Below, piece by piece: positions 47,344-59,600 of a DNA stretch of 64,000 bases. A program made the translations under genes and the position numbers. Within the stretch, counting starts at the first letter, position 1. Each line of letters opens with the position of its first letter. Source of the stretch: Turnera subulata (Eukaryota; Streptophyta; Magnoliopsida; Malpighiales; Passifloraceae); the NCBI GenBank assembly GCA_028386065.3, contig JAKUCV010006191.1, forward strand, positions 37,319 through 101,318. Direction: 5' to 3'. The notes under the pieces are model-generated. The model was not told where the DNA came from and did not search any database. It saw only the letters and a list, made by a program, of their open reading frames with translations.

Positions 47344-48850
47344 CTAAAGCCAATCATCCATATATCTCATACATGTGGATCTAGCATGACCATCATGCTT
47401 ACGCTGTGTGAGAGGCTCAGTCAGAAGATCTGCTACATAGTTCTCAAACGGAACTTTGTACAGCCACAGTTGTAGGGTCGGCAACTGTTTCTTGCCTGGA
47501 ACTCTTCTAGCAAACAGCGCCACATCCAAGACAAAACACATAAACTGATTGCGATATAAAATCATCCCTGTTGGTTTGGAAGCTAGCTTCTTTGTAACAC
47601 TTTACAACAAGCCCAACAACGCTTCCGTAAACCAGGAATGTATCCTTAGTGCTTCTCAAGTACTTAAGGATTTTCTTAACGCTATCCAGTGACATTCACC
47701 GGGATCAGATTGGCATCTGCTTGTGACACTCACAGCATAAGCAACATTCGGTCGAGTACATAACATGGGATACATGATAGATCCTTCTGCAAACGCATAA
47801 GGAATCTAACTCATCCGCTTTCTCTCCCTAGTCGTACTAGGACATTGATTCTTTGAGAGAACTATGCCATGTGACATGGGCAAGAAAACCTTCTAGGAAT
47901 CTTGCATGCTAAACGCCTTCAGCACCCTGTCAACATATGTACTCTGACTTAGCACAAGAAGCCTTTTGGATCTATCTCTATAGATCTTTATACCTAACAC
48001 TTAGGCAGCTTCTCCTAAGTCCTTCATTGAGAAATTCTTTCCCAATGAGTAGAATGTCATCAACACACAATACCAAGAAAACAATAATGCTCCCATTAAC
48101 CTTCTTGTAAACACATGGTTCATCTTCACTTTTGATGAAACCAAACTCTTTGATTACATCATTAAAAACGAAGACTCCAACTCCTAGAAGCTTGCTTTAG
48201 TCCACAAATAGACCTTTGCAACTTGTATACCATATCTCATAGTCATGGCTTGCAGCTATAGCAAATAGAATCCGGATGGATTTAACTTTGGCGACTGGTG
48301 AGAAGGTTTCATCATAATCAATACTATGAACTTGCTTGAAACCTTTCACAACCAATTGCCCTTTAAAGGTAATTACATTACCATCCATGTCGGTCTTTCA
48401 CAAAGACCCATTTGCACCCTATAGGTTTTACCCTTTTAGGTGGATCAAACAAGGTCCATACCTTGTTTTTCATACATGGATTCCATTTCTGAATTCATAG
48501 CTTCAAGCCACTTCTTGGAGTAAAGACCCGTAATGGTCAGCTGATAGGAAGTGGGCTCATCCTTACTTATGAGCATCACATCACCGGTATGAGTCACGAG
48601 AAATCCATATCTCTCGGGCTCATGCCGAATCCTATCCGACCTACGCGGTCCATGTGTTACTGGAACAGGATTCTCGTCCACAACACTTTGTGGTTCCTGT
48701 TCTTGTTCCATCTCAGCCTCTTTATCTCGAACTTCTTCGAGTTCTATTATCCTCCCACTGATTCTTCTAGAAATAGACACCCTTTCTAGAAAAATAGCAT
48801 TCCGAGCCGCAAACACTTTGTGCTCTAGAGGATTATGGAAATAATACTCT
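47344..48850 (-). pseudogene. copia reverse transcriptase and RNase H remnants
   Basis: RT N-terminal part at 48197-48388 (QLVVKGFKQ, DYDETFSPVAK), the catalytic box LCVDDILL near 48060, and RNase H tail pieces down to 47344 (ADLLTEPL). Several frameshifts and stops separate them. The upstream linker (48445-48816) holds RRSDRIRHEPERYGF, the usual block before copia RT. Confidence 0.8.
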
Positions 48851-48899
48851 TTAAGATATCATACAAAAGGCAGTTGTTGGATTTAGGGTCGATTTTATC

Positions 48900-49640
48900 T
48901 GATGCTTCACGTCATACGTAAGCCTCACAACCCTAAATCCTCATAAAAGACAAATTGGGACGCTTCCCAGTCCATATCTCATATGGTGTCTTTTTCAACC
49001 GAATTAGATGGAACACAATTAAGGTAAATGCAGCACTCAATAATGCATGTCCCTAAAAGGAAGAAGGAAGGTCAGCTTGACTCATCATAGAACGAACCAC
49101 GTCTAACAAGGTTCTGTTCTTCCTTTCGGATTCTCCATACCATGGAGGCATACCCGGTGGAGTAAGTTGTGATACTATACCATAACTCTTTAGATAGTCA
49201 AGAAAGTCTCGGTCTAAGTATTCACCACCTCGATCTTATCGAAGCATCTTAATACTTTTCCGAGTTGATTCTGTACTTCATTCTTAAATTCTTTGAGCTT
49301 TTCAAAGGATTCCGACTTGTGTCTCATTAGATACACTTAGCCGTATCTACTGATGTCATCAGTAAATATAATGAAGCATTGAAAACCACCTCTAGCCTGT
49401 GTAGACATAGGTCCGCATACATCAGTATGTATTAGACCTAGCAAGTCCTAGGCTCTTCACCTTTACCCGTAAAGGAAGCCTTAGTCATTTTGCCTAATAA
49501 ACATGACTCACATGTCTCATATGATTCAAAATCAAATGAGTCTAAAATCCAACTTTATGGAGTTTAGGAATACGAGTCTCGTTTATATGGCCCAAACGAC
49601 TATGCTAGAGATAGGTTTCACTAGAATCATCTATTCTAAC
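48900..49640 (-). pseudogene. copia integrase remnant
   Basis: Frames on the minus strand show HTDVCGPM, FIIFTDDISRYG, DRGGEY and SERKNRTLLDVVRSMM, the catalytic core motifs of copia integrases, broken by stops. Confidence 0.75.
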
Positions 49641-49879
49641 CTTCTTCGTATTTATGTTATAGACAGGCGTTTCTAGGTTTAGAATATGCAAACCATCGTT
49701 AAAAATGCACCACCATAATCAATTTCATTGAAATAAATAGAACAACAATTGTTCTTTGTAAATAATGAAAAACCTTTCTTGTCAATACAAGACACAAAAA
49801 TCAAATTCCTTCTTATGGTAGGTACATAATAGCAATTGTATAGTTCTAAAACCAAAATGCTAGGTAAGGATAGATAGAA

Positions 49880-50730
49880 AGTCCCTACGGCTAATATAGC
49901 AACTCTTGCTCCAATACGGGGCGTAGGTCTATCTCATCCTTAGCCAATCTCCCACTCTTTCTCAGTTCCTTCACATTTCCTAAAATATGAGAACCACATC
50001 CGGTATCTTATACCCACGATGCAGAGGTAGAGATATTAGCCTCTATAACAAAATACCTGAAGCGGAAGTCTCACTTCCCTTCTGCTTCTTTACCTCTTCA
50101 AGGTAAACGGGGCAGTTGCGTTTCTAATGGCTTGGTTTGTTGCAACGGAAACAATTTCCTTCTTTGCAACACCACCGTTGGGTTTCAGCACATGAGAACA
50201 AGAAGATGCACATTGCACCAAAACTTTTGGTACATTTCTTCTTCTTCTCAAACTTTGCTTTACCCTTTCTTTCATTAAGGAAACCAAGATCCTCATGGCT
50301 CTCAATGTTTCAAATCATTTTCAGCATATGAGGTCTCACGGGTGATGAATCAGCCATCTCGCATTGGAACAATGCCTTAGAGGTCTCATACCTCTCATGC
50401 TTTGCTTGCTCTCTCTGAAGAGCATTTTAGGTGTTCGATCATATCGAACGCCCCCATGTTCTCATCTTGCTTCTAAAGCTCAGAGTCCATGGTAATTAGC
50501 ATAAGCCATGCATCTTCTAATGCATCATCAACATGCTTCTCACAAGCATCTACTTCTGCCCTAAAAGCATTAGGCGCCAATTCATTAAGAACAGGCCCTT
50601 CAAGGACATACAAATTTTTCTTGTTTGAAGACTATCCTCAAAATGTGATGCCACTCTAGGAAACTATTCCTATTCAGCTTGTCCTACTCAAGGACCAATC
50701 GCAATAATAAGTGCTAGTGTTTTGTGCCAT
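49880..50730 (-). pseudogene. copia GAG and protease remnant
   Basis: A likely GAG start ATG at 50730; typical blocks VLEGPVLNELAPNA and GAFDMIEHLK; a zinc knuckle near 50100-50150 (CFRCNKPSH then a stop, then KRNC); and a protease site DTGCGSHI near 50010. Multiple stops are present. Confidence 0.75.
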
Positions 50731-51295
50731 GGTAATTCTACAACAATGATCAACTCACACAAATAATAGTCATGCATACAAATCATTTAATAAGGAATTC
50801 TATTAAATGTGCTCCTACTACATAAATCAAGACAATTATATAAGTAGGCCAAGATCCATATTTCACTACAACATAAGTCAGCTAGGGCTGATTGCCTACA
50901 TTATAGCTATTTAGGTAGACAACTCTTGTCAATTACATCTCTATGTAACTCTTGGATAGTTGAGTGAACAACACCTTGTCCAAGTCTATCTTATAGACAT
51001 TGCTCAACCCTTGCCTCTAGGTCCTTAATCCTATTAAGATAACCTAGTTAAGTCCATACCCACAATAAGCAGTCGAGATATTACAATTATCCACTCGCAC
51101 CTTCCTAGGATAAACATTGGCACCTTTGCGAGGGCAAAACCTACCAAGTGTTGATCTTAGGCTTGATGAGTGCTTATCATGGAAGGCAACTAAGAACTTA
51201 ATATTTTACATCAACATATAATTCCAACACATCACATGCTTGTTCTTGATAAATCATACATTGATGTCATGTAAGTTTAAAACCATATACATGTG

Positions 51296-51983
51296 AATAT
51301 CGATGTCTAACTTGAACATCGATGTTTTGAGAATCTGATTCTCTCAACAACTTGGCAGCACTTAGTATTTCGGCCATATCCAGAGCTGTAGAGCTCGGAT
51401 TTGTGCAAACTTGGTGTCCTTGGAAAGCTAAGAAGTAGGGCTATAACTTTTCTGTTCAGGCCAGACACCAATCCGGCCTCCATCTTCCTCGAATTCGCTG
51501 TTGAAGTTACTGGTCTCCACAACATCGATGTTGTACCCTTCAACATCGATGTTTGGAGTTTGCGAATCTGCAAAACATCGATGTTTACACTCAAACATCG
51601 ATGTTGGAGGTTGCCGAATGCATAGAACATCGATGTTGAACACTTAAACATCGATGTTTTGAGTACTTGAAAGTTCAATATCTTGGCAGTAGCATTATAA
51701 CATCGATGTTTAACATTTAAACATCGATGTTTGGGTTCTGGAACTCAAGAACAATTTGGCCGAGCTCAAATAACATCGATGTTTGACTCTTAAACATCGA
51801 TGTTTTGAGAATTTTGCATGAGAACATCGATGTTGGTCATACAACATCGATGTTATGAACGTTCGGCCAAGACCAACCTTCACCAGAACATCGATGTTGG
51901 TCACACAACATCGATGTTATGAAGGTTCGGCCAAGGCTAAACATCATGCCAACATCAATGTTTGTCTCACCAACATCGATGTT
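51296..51983 (-). repeat. nine pairs of the palindrome AACATCGATGTT
   Basis: Sixteen perfect and two one- or two-base variants of the 12-bp palindrome, starting at 51296v, 51315, 51521, 51542, 51574, 51594, 51626, 51647, 51699, 51720, 51772, 51793, 51823, 51843, 51887, 51907, 51951v and 51972. They form pairs 19-21 bp apart, with pairs 51-73 bp apart (one gap larger). The array sits in the copia leader between PBS and GAG. Confidence 0.92.
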
Positions 51984-52261
51984 GTGGCCTTGCTGTACTA
52001 GAACGACAATTGTTCTATACACAAACCGACACTCGATTTTTCCTAGTCGAACTCTTTCGACTTACTGCCAAGAACTCCTTGATTGATATCACATACCAAT
52101 CAAGTTCATGTTGTCAAAACACTTTTGACACATCCAACAACAACATATATATAATTGAAATCAACATATAATGATCATGCTACATCACATATAACATATT
52201 ATATATATATGCATGAACATATCAACATATGCACATAAATCCGGTTTAGAGCTTCACAAGA

Positions 52262-52274
52262 GGCTCCGCTACCA
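52262..52274 (-). other. primer-binding site of the copia element
   Basis: TGGTAGCGGAGCC on the minus strand, one base after the 5' LTR end (52276). Confidence 0.75.
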
Positions 52275-52275
52275 C

Positions 52276-53827
52276 TGTAAGTTTCCCTAGAGCTATTATG
52301 ACACTCATAACAAAGCACAACAAGCAGCGGAAGCAATGGAAACAGACCAAGAACCAAGTGAAGCATGCATAAACCGTATAATAAAATTTTCGTACCTTGT
52401 CCGGTTGAGGTCTTTCACCCAACTGTAGAACAGAATTAGCTAGAGCCAGACAAAAGCCTCGCCCCTCTACGGTATCCACACGAACCGTGATCGACTTGGT
52501 ATCGTCACACGAAACCAACTCCAAGCACTCCCAGACTGGGTGCTAGCAGCAGAAACCGGGAGCTTTGTGTGGTGTTTCTCTTGTTTCTCAAACAAGAGTG
52601 TGTGTATGTGATTTTTCTCTCAAGCTCTCAAGGCTGAGCTCTAAGCTCTGAAAACTCAGAGAAGGAAGGGAAGAGAGGAAGTGGCAAGTGTGATCAGATC
52701 ACCCATAACCCCATAATGCCATAATGCATTAGTTAATCCCAAAGTGGCCAACACCTTGGCCCCAATAAGTGGCATATTGATGACCTTTTATCATTAATGT
52801 CCACCATTGTGCATTATCAGATAATACACATCACATGGCACTAAAGGGGCTCAATTATGCTGACATTCAGCAAACCAACCACCCAAAAACGACCTTGGTT
52901 CAACCATGGTCCAACCACGGTCCAACCACACCCGGTCCAACCATGGTCCAACCACGGTTCAACCACCTGCTCGAATCAACGGTTCTATGTGTGTGACCCT
53001 GTAGGCACTTGTAACGTCCGACAATAATTGTAAAAACTCATTTTACAATTATAAGCAAAGAGCGGCGTCTAGCAACACATCATTGCTACCCGAACGACAA
53101 GATCAGTACTGATTCTCTATGCCTCGGAATATGTCATCGTCCCTTCGTCCCATTATCAAGATCAAACACGAGACATGGAATATGTCAATCTCGTATATGT
53201 TTAATCTCTGTTTCTTGATCCTCGAGTTAACTGTATAAAACGGATACCCGTGATATCACCATATCACCTAATCCGAGCATGGCCATGCATTTAACAGTTC
53301 AACTCTATCAAGAAACCATACGATAATATACCCGTTATATGGGTCGGACGAATCCCCTCTTGATCAATCAAAACCCACTACATACTCGGCATATACCCAA
53401 TGATTACCCTTATGTCCACCCAGTTACGGATGACTAGGAATAATATCAAAGTACATGATTCATATGTTGGATACCTTGACGATCTCAGGTCGAAGGACAA
53501 TACATCTATAAGAAACACTAATGACATACATATAACGTTCCATGTAGTGTTCTTATGTGGGTCGGTCCAGTCCACAAGTTCTCCAACTTGTACCCGTATG
53601 TAGAATTCATATCACATATGCAATTCTCAACATACGCTAGTCTTAATTTATTATTACAACCATCCGTAATAATAATAAACTAGGGACATTTAAGAATATA
53701 AAATATTCTAGGGTTATAAGTATGTGCAAGCTTTTATCTCATAAACGATACTTATTGGAATAACCTTAATGTGTATACATGACTACATATAATCATCCAT
53801 GATTGGTTTTTGGGCATATTACTAACA
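52276..53827 (-). repeat. 5' LTR of the copia element
   Basis: Begins TGTTAGTAATATGCCC at 53827 (minus strand) and ends GGGAAACTTACA at 52276. Same tandem block as the 3' LTR. Confidence 0.92.
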
Positions 53828-54080
53828 ATAGCAACTCCCTTTGTTGCAGATGAACTTGATGACCCTTGGGAATTGGGCGACCACTGCGAAGCCATTGCAG
53901 CTGGACAAATAAGGGTATGATGAAGCTTTGATTTTTAAGCAAAAGACAGGAGAAGAGAGTAGCAGAAAAAGGCAACAATGGAGAAGAGAAGGGGAAGGGA
54001 GGCGACCAGATAAGAAGAGGAGAAGAAGAATAAAGAAAAAAAGAGATTGTGATTTTTGTTACAATTTTGGGGTTTTTAGT

Positions 54081-54374
54081 GGGTGTGAGGAGGGGTATTT
54101 TTGAGACACGGAAAATCGGATGGGGCGAGTCGGGTCAACAAACGGGTACGGGTGGGTGGATTTGGATTTCTAATTGGGTTCTGACAAGTAGGCCTAAATT
54201 TGCTGATGTGCCCATGGAAAAGTTGCCACGTCAGCAGACTTCGCTGGATTCCGGGAGCTCAGACCAAAACATGTTAAACGGAGACAATAGAGGGATGCAA
54301 AACGATCGAATCTCAACACAGGGACGAAATCCAATTTCTAGGGGCAACATAAGGACCAAACGTAGCATTAGTCC
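54081..54374. repeat. right TIR of the MULE
   Basis: Inverted copy of the left TIR, ending at the 10-bp TSD. Confidence 0.9.
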
Positions 54375-54384
54375 AATATTTATT

Positions 54385-55699
54385 TTATGTAAATTTTCCT
54401 TTTCATGCATTGTAATTACACTTAATTCATAAATATGAAAAAAGGAAAAAAAAAATGAAAGATTGCTTCTTTAACTCATGCATTGGTATAGCATATTCTA
54501 TTGTATGATTGGAATGGTGCTGTCCCATTATCAAAAATTCGTCAAACCAAGGTTCTTTGTTTTATTTGAAAAGAGAAGGAAAGAATTGAACATATATCCA
54601 TGCGCATAAAGACAGAACTAAACATTAAATGAAGAAAATAGACAGAACTAAACCATCATCAACAAAATGACTACCATGATGATACGCATGATTTCACGGA
54701 GATTAAGTAAATCATAAGGAAAACACAGGAAAGGATACCATGGACAAATAAATATCAAACTGTAGAATATATAAATTCACACAACACAAACAACTTTTTA
54801 TTATTTAATTTGAAACCTGACACACAATAAACTAGGCGATACCTCGCATCACGGTAGCCACACTCCCTCCGTGTTTTTTCTCACAAGTGTTACCTTGCTA
54901 CACTAAATAATAAAACTCTGACACACCTATCTATAGAGACTCCAACTTAACGGAAAAGACATAACTCTTAAACCTAACCGGACTTGGACTCTTAAAACCC
55001 AATAACATAAAAAATTATTAGACCCAAATTATTATCATGTACACTGCAATTCTGTACAGAATCATTATATTCTAATTTTTAAAAAATAATTCTGTTAAAA
55101 AATTAAAAATAAGTTACCAAAACAATTATTGAATATATTTTAAAAATATGGAGATAAATAATATTTTTAGTTAAATTTATTAGTTTACTTGGATATTAAA
55201 TTAATAACACTACAATAATGTGATTGGTTAGATTAATCAATACAATAACTTATTTAGTTTTTTTTTATTTGGTGATAAATTAATGAGATAAAATGATTTG
55301 CTTTAATTTTTTAATATTAAAAATATTCATCTCACACTTTAAAAATATTTTTTAATTTAAGACCACATGCTACATGTCATTTTCTTACTGGTCCACCTCG
55401 GTCAAAGGCGCCAACCGGGCGCGGGCAGCCACGTGGCGCGTCCACATCGCCTCCAGCACATGCCAAATCGAGTGAATAGTGCTCCAATTTTGACTTTGGG
55501 TGATTTGAGTGGAAATTGGATAATTGAGTACCTCAATTGGCTGAAATATGGTAGCTTGGGGAGGAAATTGACGTTTTTGTACACAGGTCCCAAACCGAGT
55601 GGTTTTGGATAACTGAGAGCCTATAGAGGGCATTAAGCCTTAAAAAATTGGCCATTAATTATGCAATTTGTGTGTAACATGGGCAACAAACTCAAGTAC
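54385..55699. other. intergenic AT-rich DNA, no gene seen
   Basis: Mostly A/T runs. A GC-richer patch at 55390-55620 has open frames on both strands but no recognisable protein. Confidence 0.45.
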
Positions 55700-55802
55700 C
55701 ACTAGGACAATTTTGTGGATAAAATTCGTGATGACTAAAATCATAATGTCATAAATAATTTTTCAGTGATAAAATTATTTTCATCATAAAATTTTCGTCA
55801 CT
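55700..55802. mobile_element. possible CACTA-type transposon end, truncated
   Basis: Starts CACTAGGACAATTTTGTGG and continues with short repeats of GATGA/TCATC and AAAATT, resembling CACTA subterminal repeats. It is cut by the LTR element at 55803, and no partner end is seen. Confidence 0.3.
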
Positions 55803-58800
55803 TGAAACACCCTGACCTAAATTTACCCGACTAACAGTAATTACAGTAAACAGTACCCCCACGTGGCCAACATATCACAGAAGCAAGAACACATAATAAT
55901 AAAAAGATAAATAGACAATCAAAATCACAATTACGTCACCTTGTGGGGACATCAACATTTGCACAGCGGAAGCATTTCTAGATATTCAGTAACATTTTAT
56001 ATGCAAGACACAATGCATGCTAATGGATCCGAGTCTTGTCCGAGGTGACGCCACAACCGCCGGTATGCAAACCTAACCTGCAGGAACTGTGTGAGGGGTG
56101 AGACCAACCACTGTCTCACCGATAAACAAATAAACCCCTAGTATACATACAACCGCAATTACACCCAAGCCAACACAGAACACAATAGAAGTACAACAAG
56201 CACAAACATAGTATCGGTATCAACCTACCTGAACCAACTATACGTCAGACTCCTCATGGTTAAGCTAATCTCATAAACTCACCGACATATGACAATAGAC
56301 TTACTAATTTTATTATTAGGGCCCTGTCACATAATAAGTATTGGCCGTGCCTGGTAGCCAGGTTAGCTAACCCCAGGGTACTCCCTGTTAATCCATAAAT
56401 ATCACAAATCATATCACAAATAACCGAGTCCCGCAGTCCTCGGCGGAAGTCCCGCAGTCCTTCCTATAACAAATCAACTGAGTCCCGCAGTCCTCAGCCG
56501 GGAGTCCACGCAGTCCTCCCTATCATATCATAAATCACAGGGCGACTACCATCTGGCCGTACCAATACCTGTCACGTGACAACCTAGATGTCTAGATGTT
56601 ATTACCGCTGTTTATTATTATTTCTTATTCCACTGTCCAACAATAACTCATCATATTCTCGTTCCCGAGCAGGCTCTCAGCCTCACAGCTCCTCTGGGAA
56701 TCCAGTCTCAATGTCAGGATACCGGGTCACTATCACTATTAACTCAATATCTCGTATCACGTATAATCATCACAATATTCACATCAACATCACAAAGTTC
56801 AATAATCAATCACAGTAGTCATCTAACACATAACAGTATTCACAACAATGGCCAGCAATAACATGATAAGCACGGCAAGATAACATATAAAAGAAAACGA
56901 TCAATCAAACAAACGGGGTATCACGGGTAGCATACCGAAGTTTATAAGTTTATATCCTCACCTGATCTTCCTCGGAAGCTGTCCCATAATCCATACGGTC
57001 TTATATGTTCCTATATCACATCAACACATATAACCACTTACGATGCATGCCGAAAAATGCAAAGTATGTATTAGGTATTAGTTTATTATTTGGCTTATCC
57101 TCAACTAACATCGTTATCATCGTTCCAAATCCGTTCCCATTAAACGTTGCTATGTCGACCGCAAAATAATTATAACCATAAAATACTCGTAGTCTGTAAT
57201 GTAAATAATAATTCATAAAATGATTATTTCCGATAAAATAGCAATAAATACGTATACGTTTAGTAACCAAGATTATGGAATGGTGGAAACGATAAATTCT
57301 TCAAAAACAATATATCCCATAATAAATCCATTAAATGGGGGAATACTTCCATCAATGAGAAATTAAGGTAGCCAATATATATAGTATAAAATAATTTTAT
57401 CGTGATGTTGCAAAAACAATATTTATAAGTACACATATAGACAGGTATGACCGATAATTGCACATAAAGGATCTTAATAACACTATAATTTAATAGATTA
57501 ACACATGTATATAGTACTTCGGTAGATCAATATAGTTTGTACTAATAAATTTTGTAGATGAAAATAATATAACCGTTAAGAAATGATGCACCCGATAGTG
57601 TTTTATCGAAACATTTATTACGTATAAAATATTTAAAGGAAAATTATTTCAAGCTATCATCTCAGGTAATTGGTTTATTTATATTACAAATATCAAACCG
57701 TAGGGTTAGTCCAATTATCGGATTATTATCCTTAGCATACTACTAGTGGAATTATTTGCTGTATTTTACTCCACCAAGGTTTTTAGTCATACTAGGCCAT
57801 ATATAATTTAACATACGAGTGGTTATTCATGAGATAATTAACTTATTAATTACCTACTTAATTCCCAGAATATTTTAGCCTGCCAAATTACTGTCTCAAG
57901 TCCAATTATACATTTTTGTTAAGCCCCAAACAAAGTCAATAGGCCCATGAAACAACCCAAAATTGCCCAAGCCTGTTAAAAGAAACGTCATCGTTTCCTT
58001 ACCCAACATCGTCTCCTTCATCCACAATTGATGATGCCATGACCAGTGGCCATCACCTCTAAGGTTCCATTACCCTCCACCGAATTCAGAGTTGCAGCCC
58101 ATCATCTTCATCCCAACAATTGTTCACTGTTCTTATCACCAAACCATCAACCCAAAAACAACAACCCACCATCGGCACCAAGAGCAAGGCCACCCAAGAA
58201 CTCAGTTAGCAACGAATCCACAAAAGAGAGAAAACAAGGCAAAGAATAGAAAAGAAGAGGGAAGGAGGGTCGACTGCTCTGTTACCCACTTGTGAGTGGC
58301 TCTGCGGAGACGGGAAAAAGAAAGGATCGGCCACAACCCATCGACGGCGATCGCAGGGGAGGAGCAGAGGCGACCTGAGGCTTGTCGATTCACCCACAGC
58401 GGCGGCGACTTGTGGGCGAACGAGAAGACAGAGAAGGGTGGGGCTGGGATCGACGACGACGGTGACAAGAGAGAGATGCAAGGAAGAGGGCCGGTGGCTG
58501 CTGGTGGTCGTCGGTAGCAGCTGGGCGGTGGAAGGCGATGGTGGTTGGCTCAGCGAAGGGGAGAGGACGAGGCGGCGGTGGTGAGAGTGACGGCGAAGGG
58601 CAGGGGAGGATGAAGGAGAAGCAGAGATGGCGGCTTCGATGGTGGTAGAGGGGCTCGGCACGGCTTGGTGGTGGAGGAAGGGAGAGGAAGAAGGAAAGGA
58701 AGGGGAAGGGCTGGGTTCGGCCGGTGGTGGAAGGAAAAAGGGAAGGAGGAGGAGAAAGAAAAGGAGAGGAAGAAAGGTAGAGAGGAGGGGTCGGTGGTGG

Positions 58801-59414
58801 TTTCCAGGTGAGGGAAAGAAGAGAAAAGAAATAGAAAGAACAAACAAAAACAAAAAAAGAAAGGAGACAAAGAAGTAAAGGAAAGATGGAAAGAAAATAA
58901 TAGGGAGTGGCCGGTTGAAACAAAAAATCAGGAGACAAAAAGTAGTGGAGGAAAAAGAGAAAGAAAAGAAAAGAATAAAAAAAAATAAAATATCTATCAA
59001 TTATTGTTGGAAAAATCTGATTCTCCAAAAGACTGATTTACCCTTCTAGTTCCTTTGAGTTCCAAAATATCCCAAGGGCATAAACGTCCTTTCGAAATTC
59101 GTCCCGGTCCCGAAAATACAACTTGGGCTCGGAAAATCCGATTAATTCCCCTGAGCGTTGCCCAAGTCTCGGAATTGAAAACCGAGGCTCGGTTAGCCGT
59201 GTAGAATTCTCGGAAGTTAATTCCGAGGCTCGGTTACGCAGATACTCCAAAACGTCGTATGTCCTTGGCGATCCAAACGGAGCTCGGTTATTCCCAGTAA
59301 AATTCGGAAAACTCGGTGCGGTAGAATTCTCGGTTACAACGATAAAATCTATTTACCGTTGTAAAAGTTAAAACGACTCGGTAAAATCTCAAAAATTTTA
59401 CCCGGGTCGTTACA
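55803..59414 (-). repeat. 3' LTR of the second-family element
   Basis: TGAAACACCCTGACC to GGGTCGTTACA. Contains a GGTGAGAC/GTCTCACC hairpin (56097-56120), the hairpin array (56424-56520), an AT-rich part and a GA-rich tract (about 58640-58990). The large hydrophobic or Ser/Pro-rich minus frames over the tract are composition artefacts. Confidence 0.85.
56424..56520. repeat. array of four hairpins with loop TCCCGCAGTC
   Basis: Stems CCGAG/CTCGG (56424-56443), GGAAG/CTTCC (56445-56464), CTGAG/CTCAG (56478-56497) and GGGAG/CTCCC (56500-56520). All are perfect five-pair stems. The loop is identical in three and one base longer in the fourth. Three of five stem pairs covary. Confidence 0.9.
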
Positions 59415-59559
59415 ATCTACCCACCTTAAAAAGAATTTCGTCCCCGAAATTCCGTGTCTTATCCGTGGGTCCTACCACGATAAGCTTCTGGTACACTCCA
59501 CCAGGTGTCCGAACTCAACGTGATATGTCGCTTATACCCTTACACGACATCTCATCTTC

Positions 59560-59567
59560 TATAAAAA
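59560..59567 (+). promoter_or_regulatory. TATA box of antisense ORF1, second family
   Basis: TATAAAAA, 41 bp before the conserved MDSP start codon (59601). Confidence 0.5.
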
Positions 59568-59600
59568 CCGAACCTCATGGCTGGCAACCCACACACAGCC

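Larger units (their letters stand above)
45778..53827 (-). mobile_element. Ty1/copia retrotransposon, TSD ATAGC
   Basis: 8,050 bp, minus orientation, flanked by ATAGC (45773-45777, 53828-53832). 3' LTR 45778-47329 and 5' LTR 52276-53827, both 1,552 bp and about 98 percent identical in parts compared by eye. PBS at 52262-52274, purine tract AAGTGGGAGAT at 47330-47340. The domain order GAG, PR, INT, RT, RNase H (high to low coordinate) is that of copia. Stops and frameshifts break every domain, although the LTRs are similar, so it was probably mobilised by another copy or arrived already defective. Confidence 0.92.
45310..53895 (-). pseudogene. zf-GRF zinc-finger gene of the MULE, split by a copia element
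   Basis: The two parts (53895-53833, start MASQWSP; and 45777-45310) join across the copia element and its ATAGC duplication in one frame. The GRF finger shows CHCG, then WTDEHPG, then after a break HRCGRRHCGFFVWADEP. The break is a TGA near 45640, where the family has a conserved Arg pair. A coiled-coil segment (VENERLQRENVNLSLEVQELK) and a C-terminal hydrophobic helix follow, the usual layout of plant zf-GRF small proteins. The copia insertion after codon 21 and the TGA each inactivate it. GRF fingers bind nucleic acid; the role of the gene in a MULE is unknown. Confidence 0.8.
39335..54374 (+). mobile_element. Mutator-like element (MULE) with long TIRs, carrying a nested copia element
   Basis: TIRs begin GGACTAATG (39335) and end CATTAGTCC (54374). 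The arms 39335-39629 and 54081-54374 are inverted copies (for example CCACGTCAGCA, GTGTCTCAAAAATACCCCTCC). A perfect 10-bp direct repeat AATATTTATT flanks them (39325-39334, 54375-54384), in the MULE range of 8-11 bp. Without the copia insert the element is about 7.0 kb. It carries a MURA-type transposase (+, 40602-44723) and a zf-GRF gene (-, 45310-53895), convergent with each other. Both are inactivated. Confidence 0.92.

Noticed and set aside
51296..51983. Regular short repeats resembling a CRISPR array
   Set aside because: Repeats are 12-bp palindromes in pairs with related, non-unique spacers, inside a plant copia leader; no cas genes and a eukaryotic context.
55367..55612. Overlapping 60-80-codon frames in a GC-richer patch
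   Set aside because: Open on both strands without conserved motif, start context or splice signals.
58206..59028. 264- and 212-codon minus frames rich in Phe, Ser and Pro
   Set aside because: They cover the GA-rich tract of the second-family LTR. Composition-driven, no conserved domain.
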